Source: Biscogniauxia marginata
Taxonomy: Eukaryota > Ascomycota > Sordariomycetes > Xylariales > Xylariaceae
DNA length: 64,000 nucleotides
Direction of reading: 5' to 3'
Assembly (NCBI GenBank): GCA_022695795.1
Contig: MU404079.1
Span: 248,001 to 312,000 of the forward strand
The notes beneath the pieces were generated by a model that was given only the letters and a program-made list of their open reading frames with translations, searched no databases and had not been told where the DNA came from. How positions within the stretch are numbered: the stretch's first letter is position 1; each line of letters opens with the position of its first letter. Made by a program: the position numbers and the translations under genes. Positions 21,921-32,159 of this stretch are shown piece by piece.

Positions 21921-23647
21921 GGACGATGTCCACATGTAGCAAGGTGGAGTAGCCACCACGATCCTTGGAGGTTCCTGTAAAAATGGTGTAAAAAGTGTTT
22001 GTAAGACAAGACCAGTTGGAAATGTCATTGTCGTGCGGAGAAACTTTGTCATTCGAGACAAGAAACAGTAAAATGGCTGGTAGTATTCCGTGTCTAGCTT
22101 CTTCCCTTCTTCCCTTCTTCCCTTCTAGCGAGGGAGAGAGAGAGAGTCTAGAGCTGTGCGATGCGACGCGACTCATGTAGGCTGAGTGTATGTAGGTAGC
22201 AGCAACCTTGCCTGTCTAGCTCGTACTCTATCATCATAGCAACGCTCGGTCCTAACCTTACTCGTTTCTACTTCACCTGAATCCTCTCTCACAGCTTGGA
22301 CACTGTCCGGCCTGTGTTTATTCGAAACTGCCAGTTGACAGCATTAGGAAGGTAATGTGAGAAATGATGCATAAGCGAAGTGGGATTGAAACAAACCGAA
22401 CCAACATGCTTTAACGAGTTTCTATTGACGTAAGAGAATTATAGATATGTACATATCTTTGTACTGTTTTTACGAATATGCCTAGTTCTGTATATCGCAA
22501 TAAGTGAAGTTATGAAAGATGTGACATTTTATTGGTTCTAGAAGCACGCTACAAATGTGCTTCATCGATCCGGGAAGAAGCTAACTGGCTTTATGCCGTT
22601 GTCAGAGACTAAGCCCCTGCAGCAAACTCATAAGCTTTCATTCCGATTTTCAAACTATACATATTCGTCGTACGTAATTAATACTATCGAAATGTTTTAA
22701 CCATCATAAACATTCTTTTCATTTTACTTATTATGTTGTCTCGCAAGCTACGAACCAAGGAGCATATGGAGCTTACTCCCCTCATCTACTTTAAAGTAGG
22801 TGAGAACATTATTATATAAGAACATTGATATGAGGAAACATTGTTATGGGGGATGTAGGCCCGTGCGCGATTCATTAAAAGCCGCTTATTTGATCGCTAA
22901 ATCCTCTATTGCCTCTCAACTGCTCTTATCACCTGTTAGAGGCCACATAGTTGCTTGCTTTGGTAGTATTTATTTAAATTGTTCACACATCTATTGGTGT
23001 CATTTTGGGCACCAATGCCCGCATATCACGTGGCCCGCACTGCGAGGAGTACCACCCCATATGTGAATACCTTCATCCGTGACAAGTTACCAAAAAAAAA
23101 ATTTACCTCTCGTTAATAACAACTAGGCGATCTTCTTAAATAGCGTGTTGTACACGAGCCATATAGCGCACCGGGGTTTACTTTCCTAATCAAGACGAAA
23201 AAGTCCCCTTGAAAAAAACCACATAATAACCCTTCGTTCTACTCCATTAGTCTTGGATCTCACTACGTTAAAAAAGAGAACATAGTAGCAGTAGGTAACA
23301 ACCACCATCACTGCCCCTCAACGGGCTGACCAACTCTTCAGAATTAGCGATCCCCGGATTCACCGTCTCTCACAGTGGACACTGACTCCCGCCAAACGAC
23401 TTCACCATCAGACAAGTATCTCTCATTGGCCACCAGCCTCCTGCGAGATCGGCGTATTCAGACGTCCACGCTATGGTCGCAACCGTCTCACTTCGAAATA
23501 GCGACGGGAAAGCGCTAAGAAAACGTTACCAATAAGATCCATCATTTCCCACGAGACCGTGTGATAACCCTACACAAGTAGCTTCCATGATCCTCGTCAC
23601 TCTGGGCCACATGCTCGATACACCCTTGTATGAGGGATCAAAGGCTG
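21921..23647. other. Intergenic region, AT-rich
   Basis: 1.7 kb with a CCCTTCTT direct repeat near 22101-22126 and a GAGA tract at 22131-22144, then an AT-rich block (22330-23280). Open frames such as 22800-23066 show no protein-like composition. Nothing coding can be supported. Confidence 0.5.
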
Positions 23648-24052
23648 TCACAGTTTTCCTGCAGCCGTAAACGTGTCGTTCGCAGGAGCGTGGCCGTGTG
23701 CGGGAGGGTTCTTGTATGCGGGAGCGTAGCTGTTCGCACGAGGTTTATCGTATATCATGTTTCCCCATCTCCCATCAGGCAGCTGGGCCGCAGCCCGCCA
23801 GGCCCGCGCAACCGATTCATTCCTTGGTCTATAGGTACCAGGAGGTACTACCCATCGCCATAGGATACCCGCGATCCTTAAGCATGCCAGGACGATCATA
23901 AAGCCGACCAGGGCGGCTACAGAACAGATCATGACGAGAATGAAAGGCAATATGACAAGAAAAATAGTCGTTACTATGCCTTTGACGAACAGGGCTGGTA
24001 GTGACTCCGTGAGGAAAGACACCACAAGAGCTAATGCTTCGTGGAAGTACAT
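23648..24052 (-). CDS. Small two-TM membrane protein, unknown
   Basis: An intronless frame of 134 residues. The N-terminal 70 residues are strongly hydrophobic, with two likely TM helices (ALALVVSFLTESLPALFVKG, then VILPFILVMICSVAALVGFM and ACLRIAGILW), followed by a soluble tail with WVVPPGTYRP, ARAWRAAAQLPDGRWG and a His/Ala/Pro-rich repeat-like end (NSYAPAYKNPPAHGHAPAN). The composition is protein-like and much more hydrophobic than its surroundings. No family is recognised. A solo LTR lies only 65 bp upstream of the start codon and may supply part of the leader. It may be a young or lineage-specific gene. Confidence 0.55.
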   Translation of the reverse strand: MYFHEALALVVSFLTESLPALFVKGIVTTIFLVILPFILVMICSVAALVGFMIVLACLRIAGILWRWVVPPGTYRPRNESVARAWRAAAQLPDGRWGNMIYDKPRANSYAPAYKNPPAHGHAPANDTFTAAGKL

Positions 24053-24117
24053 TTTTTTTTGTGCCTCAAGGTCGTGCGTCTTAAGGGTGGTGATGCGCTG
24101 AGGAAAATGGAGATGGG

Positions 24118-24252
24118 TGTTGAGATGAGACGAAGATGTGAGGATAAGATCAAGTGTATTGGTTTAAGGTGAGTCTGGATAGGAGGGCGAAGCCCTCCTA
24201 TATATGTAGATAGATACAGGTGATAAGGGTCGTATAGCCCCATATTTCAACA
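24118..24252 (-). mobile_element. Solo LTR, copy C (TSD ATGGG)
   Basis: On the minus strand it reads TGTTGAAATATGGGGCTAT.. to ..CATCTCAACA, 135 bp, flanked by exact ATGGG repeats at 24113-24117 and 24253-24257. It is close to copy B at 8843-8976 throughout. Its stem-loop is AGGAGGGC-TTC-GCCCTCCT. It has intact TG..CA ends and so looks the youngest of the copies. Confidence 0.9.
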
Positions 24253-24257
24253 ATGGG

Positions 24258-25632
24258 ATAGTTGTTGGGATGGACGCTGACTGATGAGGTGCCAGTTTTT
24301 GGTTGTCGAGGGTGATGTCTACAATGTGGCACTTTAGGTTCAGGTTTTCAGCGCGTAAGTTTAGGGATGTTCTGTCTTGTACTGTCAGAGGCCTTTTATA
24401 AGGTATGGTAGGTGTGAGCTGCCCCTGGAGCAAGAGGAGAGGCCACACTTTCTTCTAAGCCTCCCCGAATGGCGGCCCCTACACAACTTGAAGAGCAAAC
24501 ACGTCCACGCCACTTTTATCGCCCGCATCGTTACTTGCCTAAGGTAAGTTCTCTAGTCATGCGAATATTCTATTAAAGTACGTCTTGAGTGAGACTTGTA
24601 CTAGTTATAACATAGATGCCCCTTCGAGGAAGCTGCTGATGTCCTTCCCAGACTGCATGTGGCAGTCTTATAATTTTATCATGATATGTACATTATTTGG
24701 AAGACCTGTCGGGCAATCGTCAGGATGTAGACGCCTGTACCTCGTAGAATTATCTAATCCAGGCTCTCCTCTTCGAGTTCTGCTCTCGTTTCTTCTCTTC
24801 TTTGTATCCCAAGACATCACGTACAAAATCATCATAGTGGCACCCACACTCGCTATCAACACACTTCCTAGTCATATCTCTTAGGGAGAGAATATAACTT
24901 CAGTGTACCGTCTTAGGCAGGAGTAAAATGTCAGGGGCCCGGGGACGTAACCTTAGTGATTAGCGGTCGTGAGAGACGTGATCCACAGTAACTGGGGTAT
25001 ATCAGAGTCGTATACGCCCCGAAGGGACTACAACTAAGCTCCCTAGCGATTATTCTTAGTCTAATAGTGACTCTACTCGCCCATAACTCTCAGTCTGTTG
25101 TGCACCTACTCGTCCCTCTGACAGTTCGACGCGGCGCAGAAGATCCGGATCGCGCGAAACCAAGTGGGGGCAAGCTGGAGTGGGATTCCGCGAGCTATAC
25201 TAGATATAGGTTCATATAAAGCGTGTTACCACTTACTCGTTATCTACCCTATTTGGTGGGGATCCCGGGAGGTTTAATAGCAAGCTGATAATGCGGCGCA
25301 GTATAGTTAAGGAAGCCTAAATAGACGTATTCTCGGTCATCATTTAAAAAATGTCGGGGAGCAAAACTACGTAGTACGAGATGTGAAATTTCGTTTATTA
25401 ATACCTCGTCTTCACAGCGACAGGTGTCTCATATTGTTCAACCGCGAAATATCAGCGGTACAAGCTGTATCCGTTATTATTCAAAGAAGAGCAACCCCGG
25501 CAATCATGCCAGCCCAGTTAAAAGTTAGAAGTCTTTGTGAATCAATGGCTAGTGCCTAAGGTATGCATACCTACCTAGGTAATCTCATCTCTGATATATA
25601 GAATGGCTTTAGTCTTCCCTATTATTAATTGA
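24258..25632. other. Intergenic region with one degenerate LTR-like repeat
   Basis: AT-rich spacer between two minus-strand genes. Apart from the LTR-like repeat at 24929-25123, I see no feature and no convincing reading frame. Confidence 0.5.
24929..25123 (+). repeat. Degenerate LTR-like repeat, TGTCAG..CTGACA, copy 1
   Basis: Begins TGTCAGGGGCCCGGGGAC and ends CCCTCTGACA, so the ends are short inverted repeats of the LTR kind. A second copy lies at 44731-44887; both share the first 11 bases and the end block CAGTCTGTTG(T/C)GCAC(C/T)TA. No matching target duplication was found, and the middles have diverged strongly, as expected for an old, mutated element. Confidence 0.5.
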
Positions 25633-26255
25633 CTAATAAATACGATGTCCGTCTGGATGGATTGTCTCCAACGCTTCGGCGTAAAAGTCAATCCGTTCAT
25701 GGAACAAGTTTCCTTCGGCCGCCCCCCGCCTTTTATTCCATAGCTCAGGGGGCGGATATGGTGATTTGTCAAATACAAGGCGCAGCCCATACCACCATGT
25801 ATACCCGCTGCTGTTTACCGAGATCCTTCCCTTCTCTAGCCGAACGGTGTAGCTCTTAGGTAAGAAGACCTCATCGCTGAAGAAGTCGTCGTCGAACTTG
25901 TACGCATCCGCGCCCAGCCGTTCTATACGGCTCGTTGAGGGACGTTTGGTTATAGTCAATTCGATATGGAGCTCGGCTGAAGAATCTTGGCTGGCGTCCA
26001 TGGCTCGGGAGAGAGACGCCGAACCCTGCTGGAGTTTCCATTCGAACTCAGAATCGATGAAAACGCTCAGTTCGCGAGCACATAGTATCTTTGCGCCGGT
26101 TAGACCCCCAAAATCAAGAAGCAGAGTAGGGAATGGGAAAATTAAATGATACTCACATCGCCTGTCCCATCTTTTCTAAATTTCATGCTACATCCAGCAT
26201 CTGCATCCTTCGCCCATAGCTTATCGCAAAGAACGGACAGGACGGTATCTTCCAT
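25633..26255 (-). CDS. Unknown two-exon protein
   Basis: Exon 1 is 26255-26157 (MEDTVLSVLCDKLWAKD..) and exon 2 is 26088-25633. They are joined in phase 0 across a 68-bp intron (GTGAGT..CAAAG, with a TCTAAC branch-like site) to give 184 residues. Exon 2 continues ILCARELSVFIDSEFEWKLQ and contains ELHIELTITKRP, YKFDDDFFSDEV, SYTVRLEKGRISV and YTWWYGLRLVFDKSP, then ends HPDGHRIY. The alternating hydrophobic pattern suggests a beta-rich domain. There is no signal peptide or TM segment. I do not recognise the family. The clean splice with intact frames over both exons argues that it is a real gene. Confidence 0.65.
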
Positions 26256-27408
26256 AATGAAGACTAGTTCTCGCGCAAGGTCGGTGGTGCCCAAACTTTC
26301 GCGCGAACTTTCTTGTTTCTCACTGTGGGGTGCTGTTCATGTCCATATTAATGATTTATATACTTGAGCGATACGCCGAATGACGTCATGTTCGTTATAC
26401 CGCGCTGTTGCATGTAAGTGATAACTCAGGTGTAGTTCAATTCCTCATGCATAAGGCGTATGCGAGAGTTCTCATAACGGCATTATGGGTGGAACTGGTG
26501 CAGGGTTTGATCCTCCCAACAGGATCCGATTCGGCCCCGAGCTGACAGGGAAATCAACTTAACCAACAACCTCCCCCCCTTTTTTCAGGCAGCACCCGAC
26601 AGCAATAGGATCTTACGGTCTTACCGAATAACCATAGACTCCTGCATGAAGTACCTAATAGCCTACAGATGACTCTCGTAGCATCATATAATCAGTATAG
26701 TCAAATTTCTTGGGTTTATAAGAAGAAAACTGGTAATAGGAATGTCGTGAGCCAAGACAGACCATTTCATGCTTACACCTAGGCTTCGACATAGAATTAT
26801 TGAAACTCCGCATTTACGAGGCTCTTCTCGCCGTTAGTAATTAGCTGCTACCGGGTGAGGTGACAACCCGCTTTGGGGGCGGTGATGCAAAGTCAGCCAA
26901 ATCAACGAACATAGATTATCTGACATGTAGGGTAAGGTATGTAGACCGAGTCTCGGAGTTGTAGCTCGACGAGTATGTGATGACAGACAAGAACCGTACG
27001 GTACGCCCTTCTTCGTAGAAATATCACAGGCTAACCAAGGGTTTTTAGGATCACCACTCTTGTCATGACAGCGGCAAATCATCCTCAATGTCATGCCAGA
27101 AAGAGTCGCATCAGCACGAGGCATGGTTATCCTCATTATCGTGACAATATCAGACTGACAATTATGTCATTTCAGAAAGAGATTCATGCCTCTCCTCATG
27201 GCTGAGCTTGATAGTCCCGAGAGTCTTGAGTACAAAAGGGGGAGAAGCAGGCACTATTTCCGTTGATAACCCATAATTATAGACCAGCAACGTCTAGAAG
27301 CATCTTGACTACTAGCTCTACTTCTTCGGCATTATTGGTCTTGAGGACATAGCTACGAATACATACTGTATCACCAATTATCTGTTTGGTTAGAAGACAC
27401 TGATAGCC
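26256..27408. other. Intergenic region between divergent genes
   Basis: Shared upstream region of the unknown gene at 25633-26255 (minus) and the secreted protein at 27409 (plus). It contains TTTCGCGCGAA (26299-26309), a palindrome. No other gene is seen. Confidence 0.5.
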
Positions 27409-28244
27409 ATGCTATTCAATACCGCCAAGGTCTCTGCACTGCTGCTGGCAGCTTTCGCCGCCGCCTCTCCTTACAGCCTATTCGGCCGCAACCCGGAGTA
27501 TCTGGAAATGGAGGTTATCGCTTACCGAACTTGTGATAAGGTACTTAGTGCTAAGTTTTATAGTTGGGATACTGGAGATTTGAGGAAGAAAATCTAGAAA
27601 GCTCGGTGTTAATCTTTTCCTCCGCAGGTCGAAGCCGATAATTACGAAGACCAGGCGAAGCCTGTCAAACCAAGTTTCCTTTATAACAAAAAGGACCAGA
27701 CAGGCGAGGGTATCTACACGAGTCCAAGTCCAGGAGAATGGCCTTCTAATCTGTACTCGGATCCTCGGTCCGTAGCCACCTGCCCCCTCCTCTAATACCC
27801 CCTTGATGTAAACTAACGATGCGTACCTACCTTAGATTCTGTGTCATCGTAGCGCACCCGCAAGCATTCAAGGACCACCCCAAGATCTGGATCCCCGAGT
27901 CCCAGTGGGACAAGCCGGAGGAGTTCATCGCGGACTGGATCCGGCAGCAGGGCCTCGACCCGAAGACGGCCCTGCGCCTGTCCAAGATCGGGACTGGCAC
28001 TCAAGGCGACAGGTTCCAAATGATGATTCCGCGGTGGCTGACGGAGGACGGGCACGACTCGATCGGGCTGTACGTCGAGTGTGTCGATTCGGCCGACAAG
28101 CTGCCTATCCGCGACGGGATCAACTACGCCGAGTGGAAGAACGTCAAGGGCCAATCGCAACTGCCCGCTGGTAATACGGACAAGGATAAGGATACGGATA
28201 AAGAAACGGATAAGGAGTCAGACTCTGAAAGTGACGATGACTAA
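27409..28244 (+). CDS. Small secreted protein with acidic Lys/Asp tail
   Basis: Exons 27409-27540, 27628-27767 and 27836-28244 fit phase (0, then 2) and give 226 residues. The N-terminus MLFNTAKVSALLLAAFAAAS is a textbook signal peptide. The mature part runs EYLEMEVIAYRTCDK, EADNYEDQAKPVKPSFLY, GIYTSPSPGEWPSNLYSDPR, then FKDHPKIWIPESQWDKPEEF, RLSKIGTGTQGDRFQMMIPR and SIGLYVECVDSADKLP. The last 25 residues are a run of DKDKDTDKETDKES and Asp/Ser-Glu. The second donor (GTCCGT) is unusual, though its AACTAAC branch is excellent. The family is not recognised. A secreted, few-cysteine, acidic-tailed protein could act at the cell surface or as a host- or competitor-directed effector, which is inference only. 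Confidence 0.75.
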
Positions 28245-29773
28245 GAGTGTGCGTACACACGAAGGAAGATGAGGGAGACTTAAGGGAGGATTTTCCTCTA
28301 ATTTACCTCTACCCACTCGTTTATATATTTATAGGTCGGTATATTTGTATACTATGTCAGTGGTATTATGGGATTATGGATGAAGCTGGGGTGATGTGTG
28401 TTTTATAAAGAGGAGAGAAAGGGGTATCAGAGCGTGGAATTTTGCATATGCATGGGCATCTCGTTGATTTTGTATCTACTCTTCCGACTGATACTCAACT
28501 ACCAGACCGTACTATTCATATCATATTAGCTACCAAACAGAGGGGCCTCGACCTTTCACGCGAACAACATGTGCGCTAAGCCTTCTGGCGAATTGCAAGT
28601 CACCAAAGATGACTACCTAACGTATAAGCACAACCGTGACGGCCTCGTGTAGTTGTTCACTTGGAACTCCAATCCACATTCCTACGCTGTCAGCGTGTTT
28701 TACATAGATACTGTATTTCCTAAACCGATATAATAGTATGTGATGCGAGAGAAGCGGGTATTTCTCTCGTAAGAGGCACACCAATTTTTTTTTCCTGCAA
28801 TGTCAGCATCCGCCTTCGTTGGGGGCTACCCACGGGGACATTTCTGATATACTAATATAGGAAATATGCAGTGGGTACCCGGTATTCTAGAAGTATCACT
28901 GCTGTTTTGGGGTTTCGGTTGTTCGTATGATTAGAGCTTCACATGAACACGATGCTATTAAACGATAAAATACCTAGCTTGTCACGCCAAGCTCACCACA
29001 GCGTTCTATCAACTACAATAACATTAGTCTCACCAACTATGCCCTCGTATTACGGACTCTTAATTAAATCCTCCACCTTGGAATCGGCTATTAACGGAGG
29101 TTGTTCGCACTAGAACCTAACCGTGACTTTTACCAAGACGCCCTAAAGTCTTCTCCTTTTGTAAACTGTTCCAAACATAGGAAATTAAAAAATCTCATAT
29201 TCGGAAACTCTGGTCTATTACGTCCTTGAGGCTATGTAAAATGCATACATGTACGTAGGCTAGTTATGCATGATGTGGTTTGCTGTTGGTCCAGACGCTG
29301 CGCTGTCGCCAAGAAATGTTAGTATAAAATGAATATCAAATCAACTTGCTTCTCCCAATATGCACTATCTATCATCCATTTAACAAGTATCTTACCTGTA
29401 ATGATGAACTTGTCTCGGGCGGATCCGGACGCTTTTAACAGAATATGATGTAATATTCAGTAATACCTAATCATCACATACCTAACATGCAGTCTGTGCC
29501 TCCCTGTATACCGTCTTTGTATCCCGTCTCTGTATTACCCCGCGAATTCAGTCAAGGCTCCCGCTACTGTTTAGTAAACTCGCATAGGTTCTTTCAGAGA
29601 CTCCGGACTGAAACGAAAGCACGTGGTCTCCCTTTTTTTTCATTACCCAATTAAAGCAAACAATTGGAAAATGGAACACATCTGGCTTGGAAAGGATTCT
29701 CAGATCTAGTTAGGTAGTCACCCAACCCAGCAAGGGATACCGGAAAAGGTGTGCGATCTGAGCGTTTCTCCAA
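28245..29773. other. Intergenic region
   Basis: 1.5 kb AT-rich spacer, mostly without open frames over 60 codons. No repeats or RNA genes noticed. Confidence 0.55.
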
Positions 29774-30575
29774 ATGCAAATGGCCCACTCCCCGCAAAGT
29801 GGCGAATACCCTCCCCCCTATATCGCCGGAACGCGGGACGACGCCGATGAACTCCTGCAGCCCGTGATCCTTGTGCTCGTCGCGAACTTCATCTACGCCC
29901 AAACATCCGAGAGGCCTCCGCTCTTCGAGTTGTCTCGCGGCGTCACCGAGTCCTCCGACGGCGGATCACCAATCTCGCTCAAGAGGCTGACCCACGGCGT
30001 GCGCACGACTACTAGAGGAACGCCTCGCGTAACGCAGCGGAGCAGGTCCATCTTTGAGCTGAAGCATCTAGGCCCGGTCCTGTCCAAGGGGTTTCCGTAC
30101 TGCCTGGATGCGGCATCGCGTTCTACGGTGGGAAACCTGGCGCTCAAGGCCTTCTCCTTCCCCCGGCGGGGCTTCAAGATCGTGAGGACGGAACCGGTTG
30201 AGGAAGACGGCCTCCCCAAGGGTTACAAGGCGAGGAGGAGATCCGTGAGAGAGGCCGAAGTGGTCTTCGAGGTCTCACGGAAGGACAGACACTACGAGTG
30301 GGCCGACCCCGACGGGAAACGCATCGCCGTCGAGGATGAATCGGACGGACGGCACAGGTTGATAGTCACGGCCTCTGTGACTAGGAGGACCATGGACGCG
30401 CTGGTTGGCAGTTGGTGCTTGCGGATATGGTGCGATACCATCGAATCAAGTCACGGGTCCGGAAGTTGGAAAGGACGTAAGTTTATGCTCTATGCGTTAT
30501 TATCGTACTGCTTGAGGGTTAGAACGCGATGCTGACTCGGCCCGAAGTGACAACTAATGTGCGCAAGGCGCGTGA
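29774..30575 (+). CDS. Conserved fungal protein of unknown function
   Basis: A frame opens at MQMAHSPQSGEYPPPYIAG and runs through PPLFELSRGVTE, LKRLTHGVRTTTRGTPRVTQ, RSIFELKHLGPV, DAASRSTVGNLALKAFSF, AEVVFEVSRKDRHYEWADPD and RRTMDALVGSWCLRIWCDT. This pattern recalls a group of uncharacterised fungal proteins that carry a Pro/Tyr-rich start and end in an A-L-x-x-W-C-L-R-x-W motif. At 30477 a consensus donor (GTAAGT) leads to an acceptor at 30567, giving a very short last exon (Gly-Arg-Ala-stop) and 236 residues. Without splicing the frame stops at 30535. I prefer the spliced form. No signal peptide or membrane segment is seen and the molecular role is unknown. Confidence 0.7.
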
Positions 30576-32159
30576 GGTTCTTCCAAAATTTTGGTGACCG
30601 GGATAATCTATATTAGCGCATCTGGAATTCGAGAATGATGATCATGCCTACGATGATGTCTCCTTCGGCTTTATGGGACTGCTCCTTGGTATGGGTAATA
30701 AGGCTGAAATTGTTTGAATGGCATTTGGGAATGGTAAATCGGTTCTATATGAGGTAAGAAAATGGGATCTTCCTTCATAGAAGTCGACTCCCATGAAGCT
30801 ACCTAGTCAAGTAGAACAGTCTTCACAATACAGGACTGGAACTGTGGAAAATTGACGACTATTAAACGGAGTTGAATAATTATTAGTGAGAGCCTCCCCT
30901 TTTACCTACTTTGGCGCGCATTGTATCTGCCCTTATTAAGATTTCGGGTTAACTCCTTTAATGGCACCCTTCAGCAATTCCCAGGGGGTTGTATTCTGGG
31001 ATCTCCTGACACACCATACTTAATAACCCCTTTGAGGTCAATGCTGGCTACGATATATGACCTAGACACGGTCACAAGGCGACGAATCGTGTTTAATGCT
31101 ACCATAACTCAGTTTGTATTTAATGAGGTTTTTGTTTCAAGGTTACCATCAATGTTTCTTGCTCGCCAACTGCTTACCTATGTACCCCAAAAGGCTATAT
31201 AGCCAGGGGGTTGCAGGGCACAGGCCGACAACTGTATCCCAGCACTGGCTTAAAGAGTATTCAAGGTTCCCTGAGAAATATATACCAAACGTGCGGCTGT
31301 GCCACAGAAGTGACATGGAAATTAGAAAAATAGGAAGAAAGGTAAGGCAAAAAGCGATCTAGGACCAACATCATATGCATGGTGAAACTACATAGCTGTT
31401 AGTCGGTGATAATTTGCAACATCTTTGGTACGGCACAGCCGATAATGCAAGATAACTTTGTTCGTAATAACATGACGATCCGGGGGGGGGAATCTAGCGC
31501 TAGAAGTAACCACCCCCAGACGGTCCGGTCGATCATTACCACACACCCGGCAAGGCTAACTCCTTATGTTTAAAGAGATGGATTCCCAGCTGGGCAACCT
31601 ATCTCGCAACATCAAGGGATTAGACGACCCTAGATGGAAGAGGCTAATGCGCTAAGCCATCAATAAGCTTATCGACTATAAGGCCAAGTTAACCCCAAGA
31701 GCTCCTATGCAGAAGCACGGGAACACCCCACAATCCCAACCGATCCAGTTACTGTTGTTGTCATCTGAACTGCTGAGCACGACATCATCCCACGAAGTCG
31801 TTGGCTGAATTACATATTGCTATTCGCGACAGAATTGTATGTATGCCGCGCGCGACCGATACATTTGTGATTAGCACTACTCGCCTGAGGGGCCACTAAC
31901 AGATGGGATCAGCAATCCCCAAGCAGCCTGCAGGACAGTCTTGTCTTCCACCTGGTTGACATGCGTTTGGACGTCGCTCGGAAGTAGGTCCTGGCGGTCG
32001 GGCTTCTAGCCGATTCCTATAAATCTCCCCAGAAGGTCCTCCATGAGTGTGTCTAACTTTCTCCCCTTCCCTCCATAGTTCTCTCAGCCGGACAAGCCCT
32101 GAAAGTCCTCTCGAGTTGTGTTATTTCAACTACCTTGACGAGCTCGGGATAACCTCGCA
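30576..32159. other. Intergenic, AT-rich, possible decayed repeat
   Basis: Open frames at 30921-31202 and 31114-31362 have AT-driven composition. A stretch near 31210-31330 (GHRPTTVSQHWLKEYSRFPE) is faintly like the helix-turn-helix part of pogo-type transposases, but too weak to call. Nothing firm. Confidence 0.4.

Noticed and set aside
21542..21952. A 136-residue plus-strand gene upstream of the permease
   Set aside because: No motif, no splice signals and mixed composition; the region carries GATA sites and looks like promoter DNA.
31114..31362. Pogo/Tigger-like transposase fragment
   Set aside because: The resemblance (GHRPTTVSQHWLKEY) is one short helix in AT-biased sequence, with no DDE residues or terminal repeats found.
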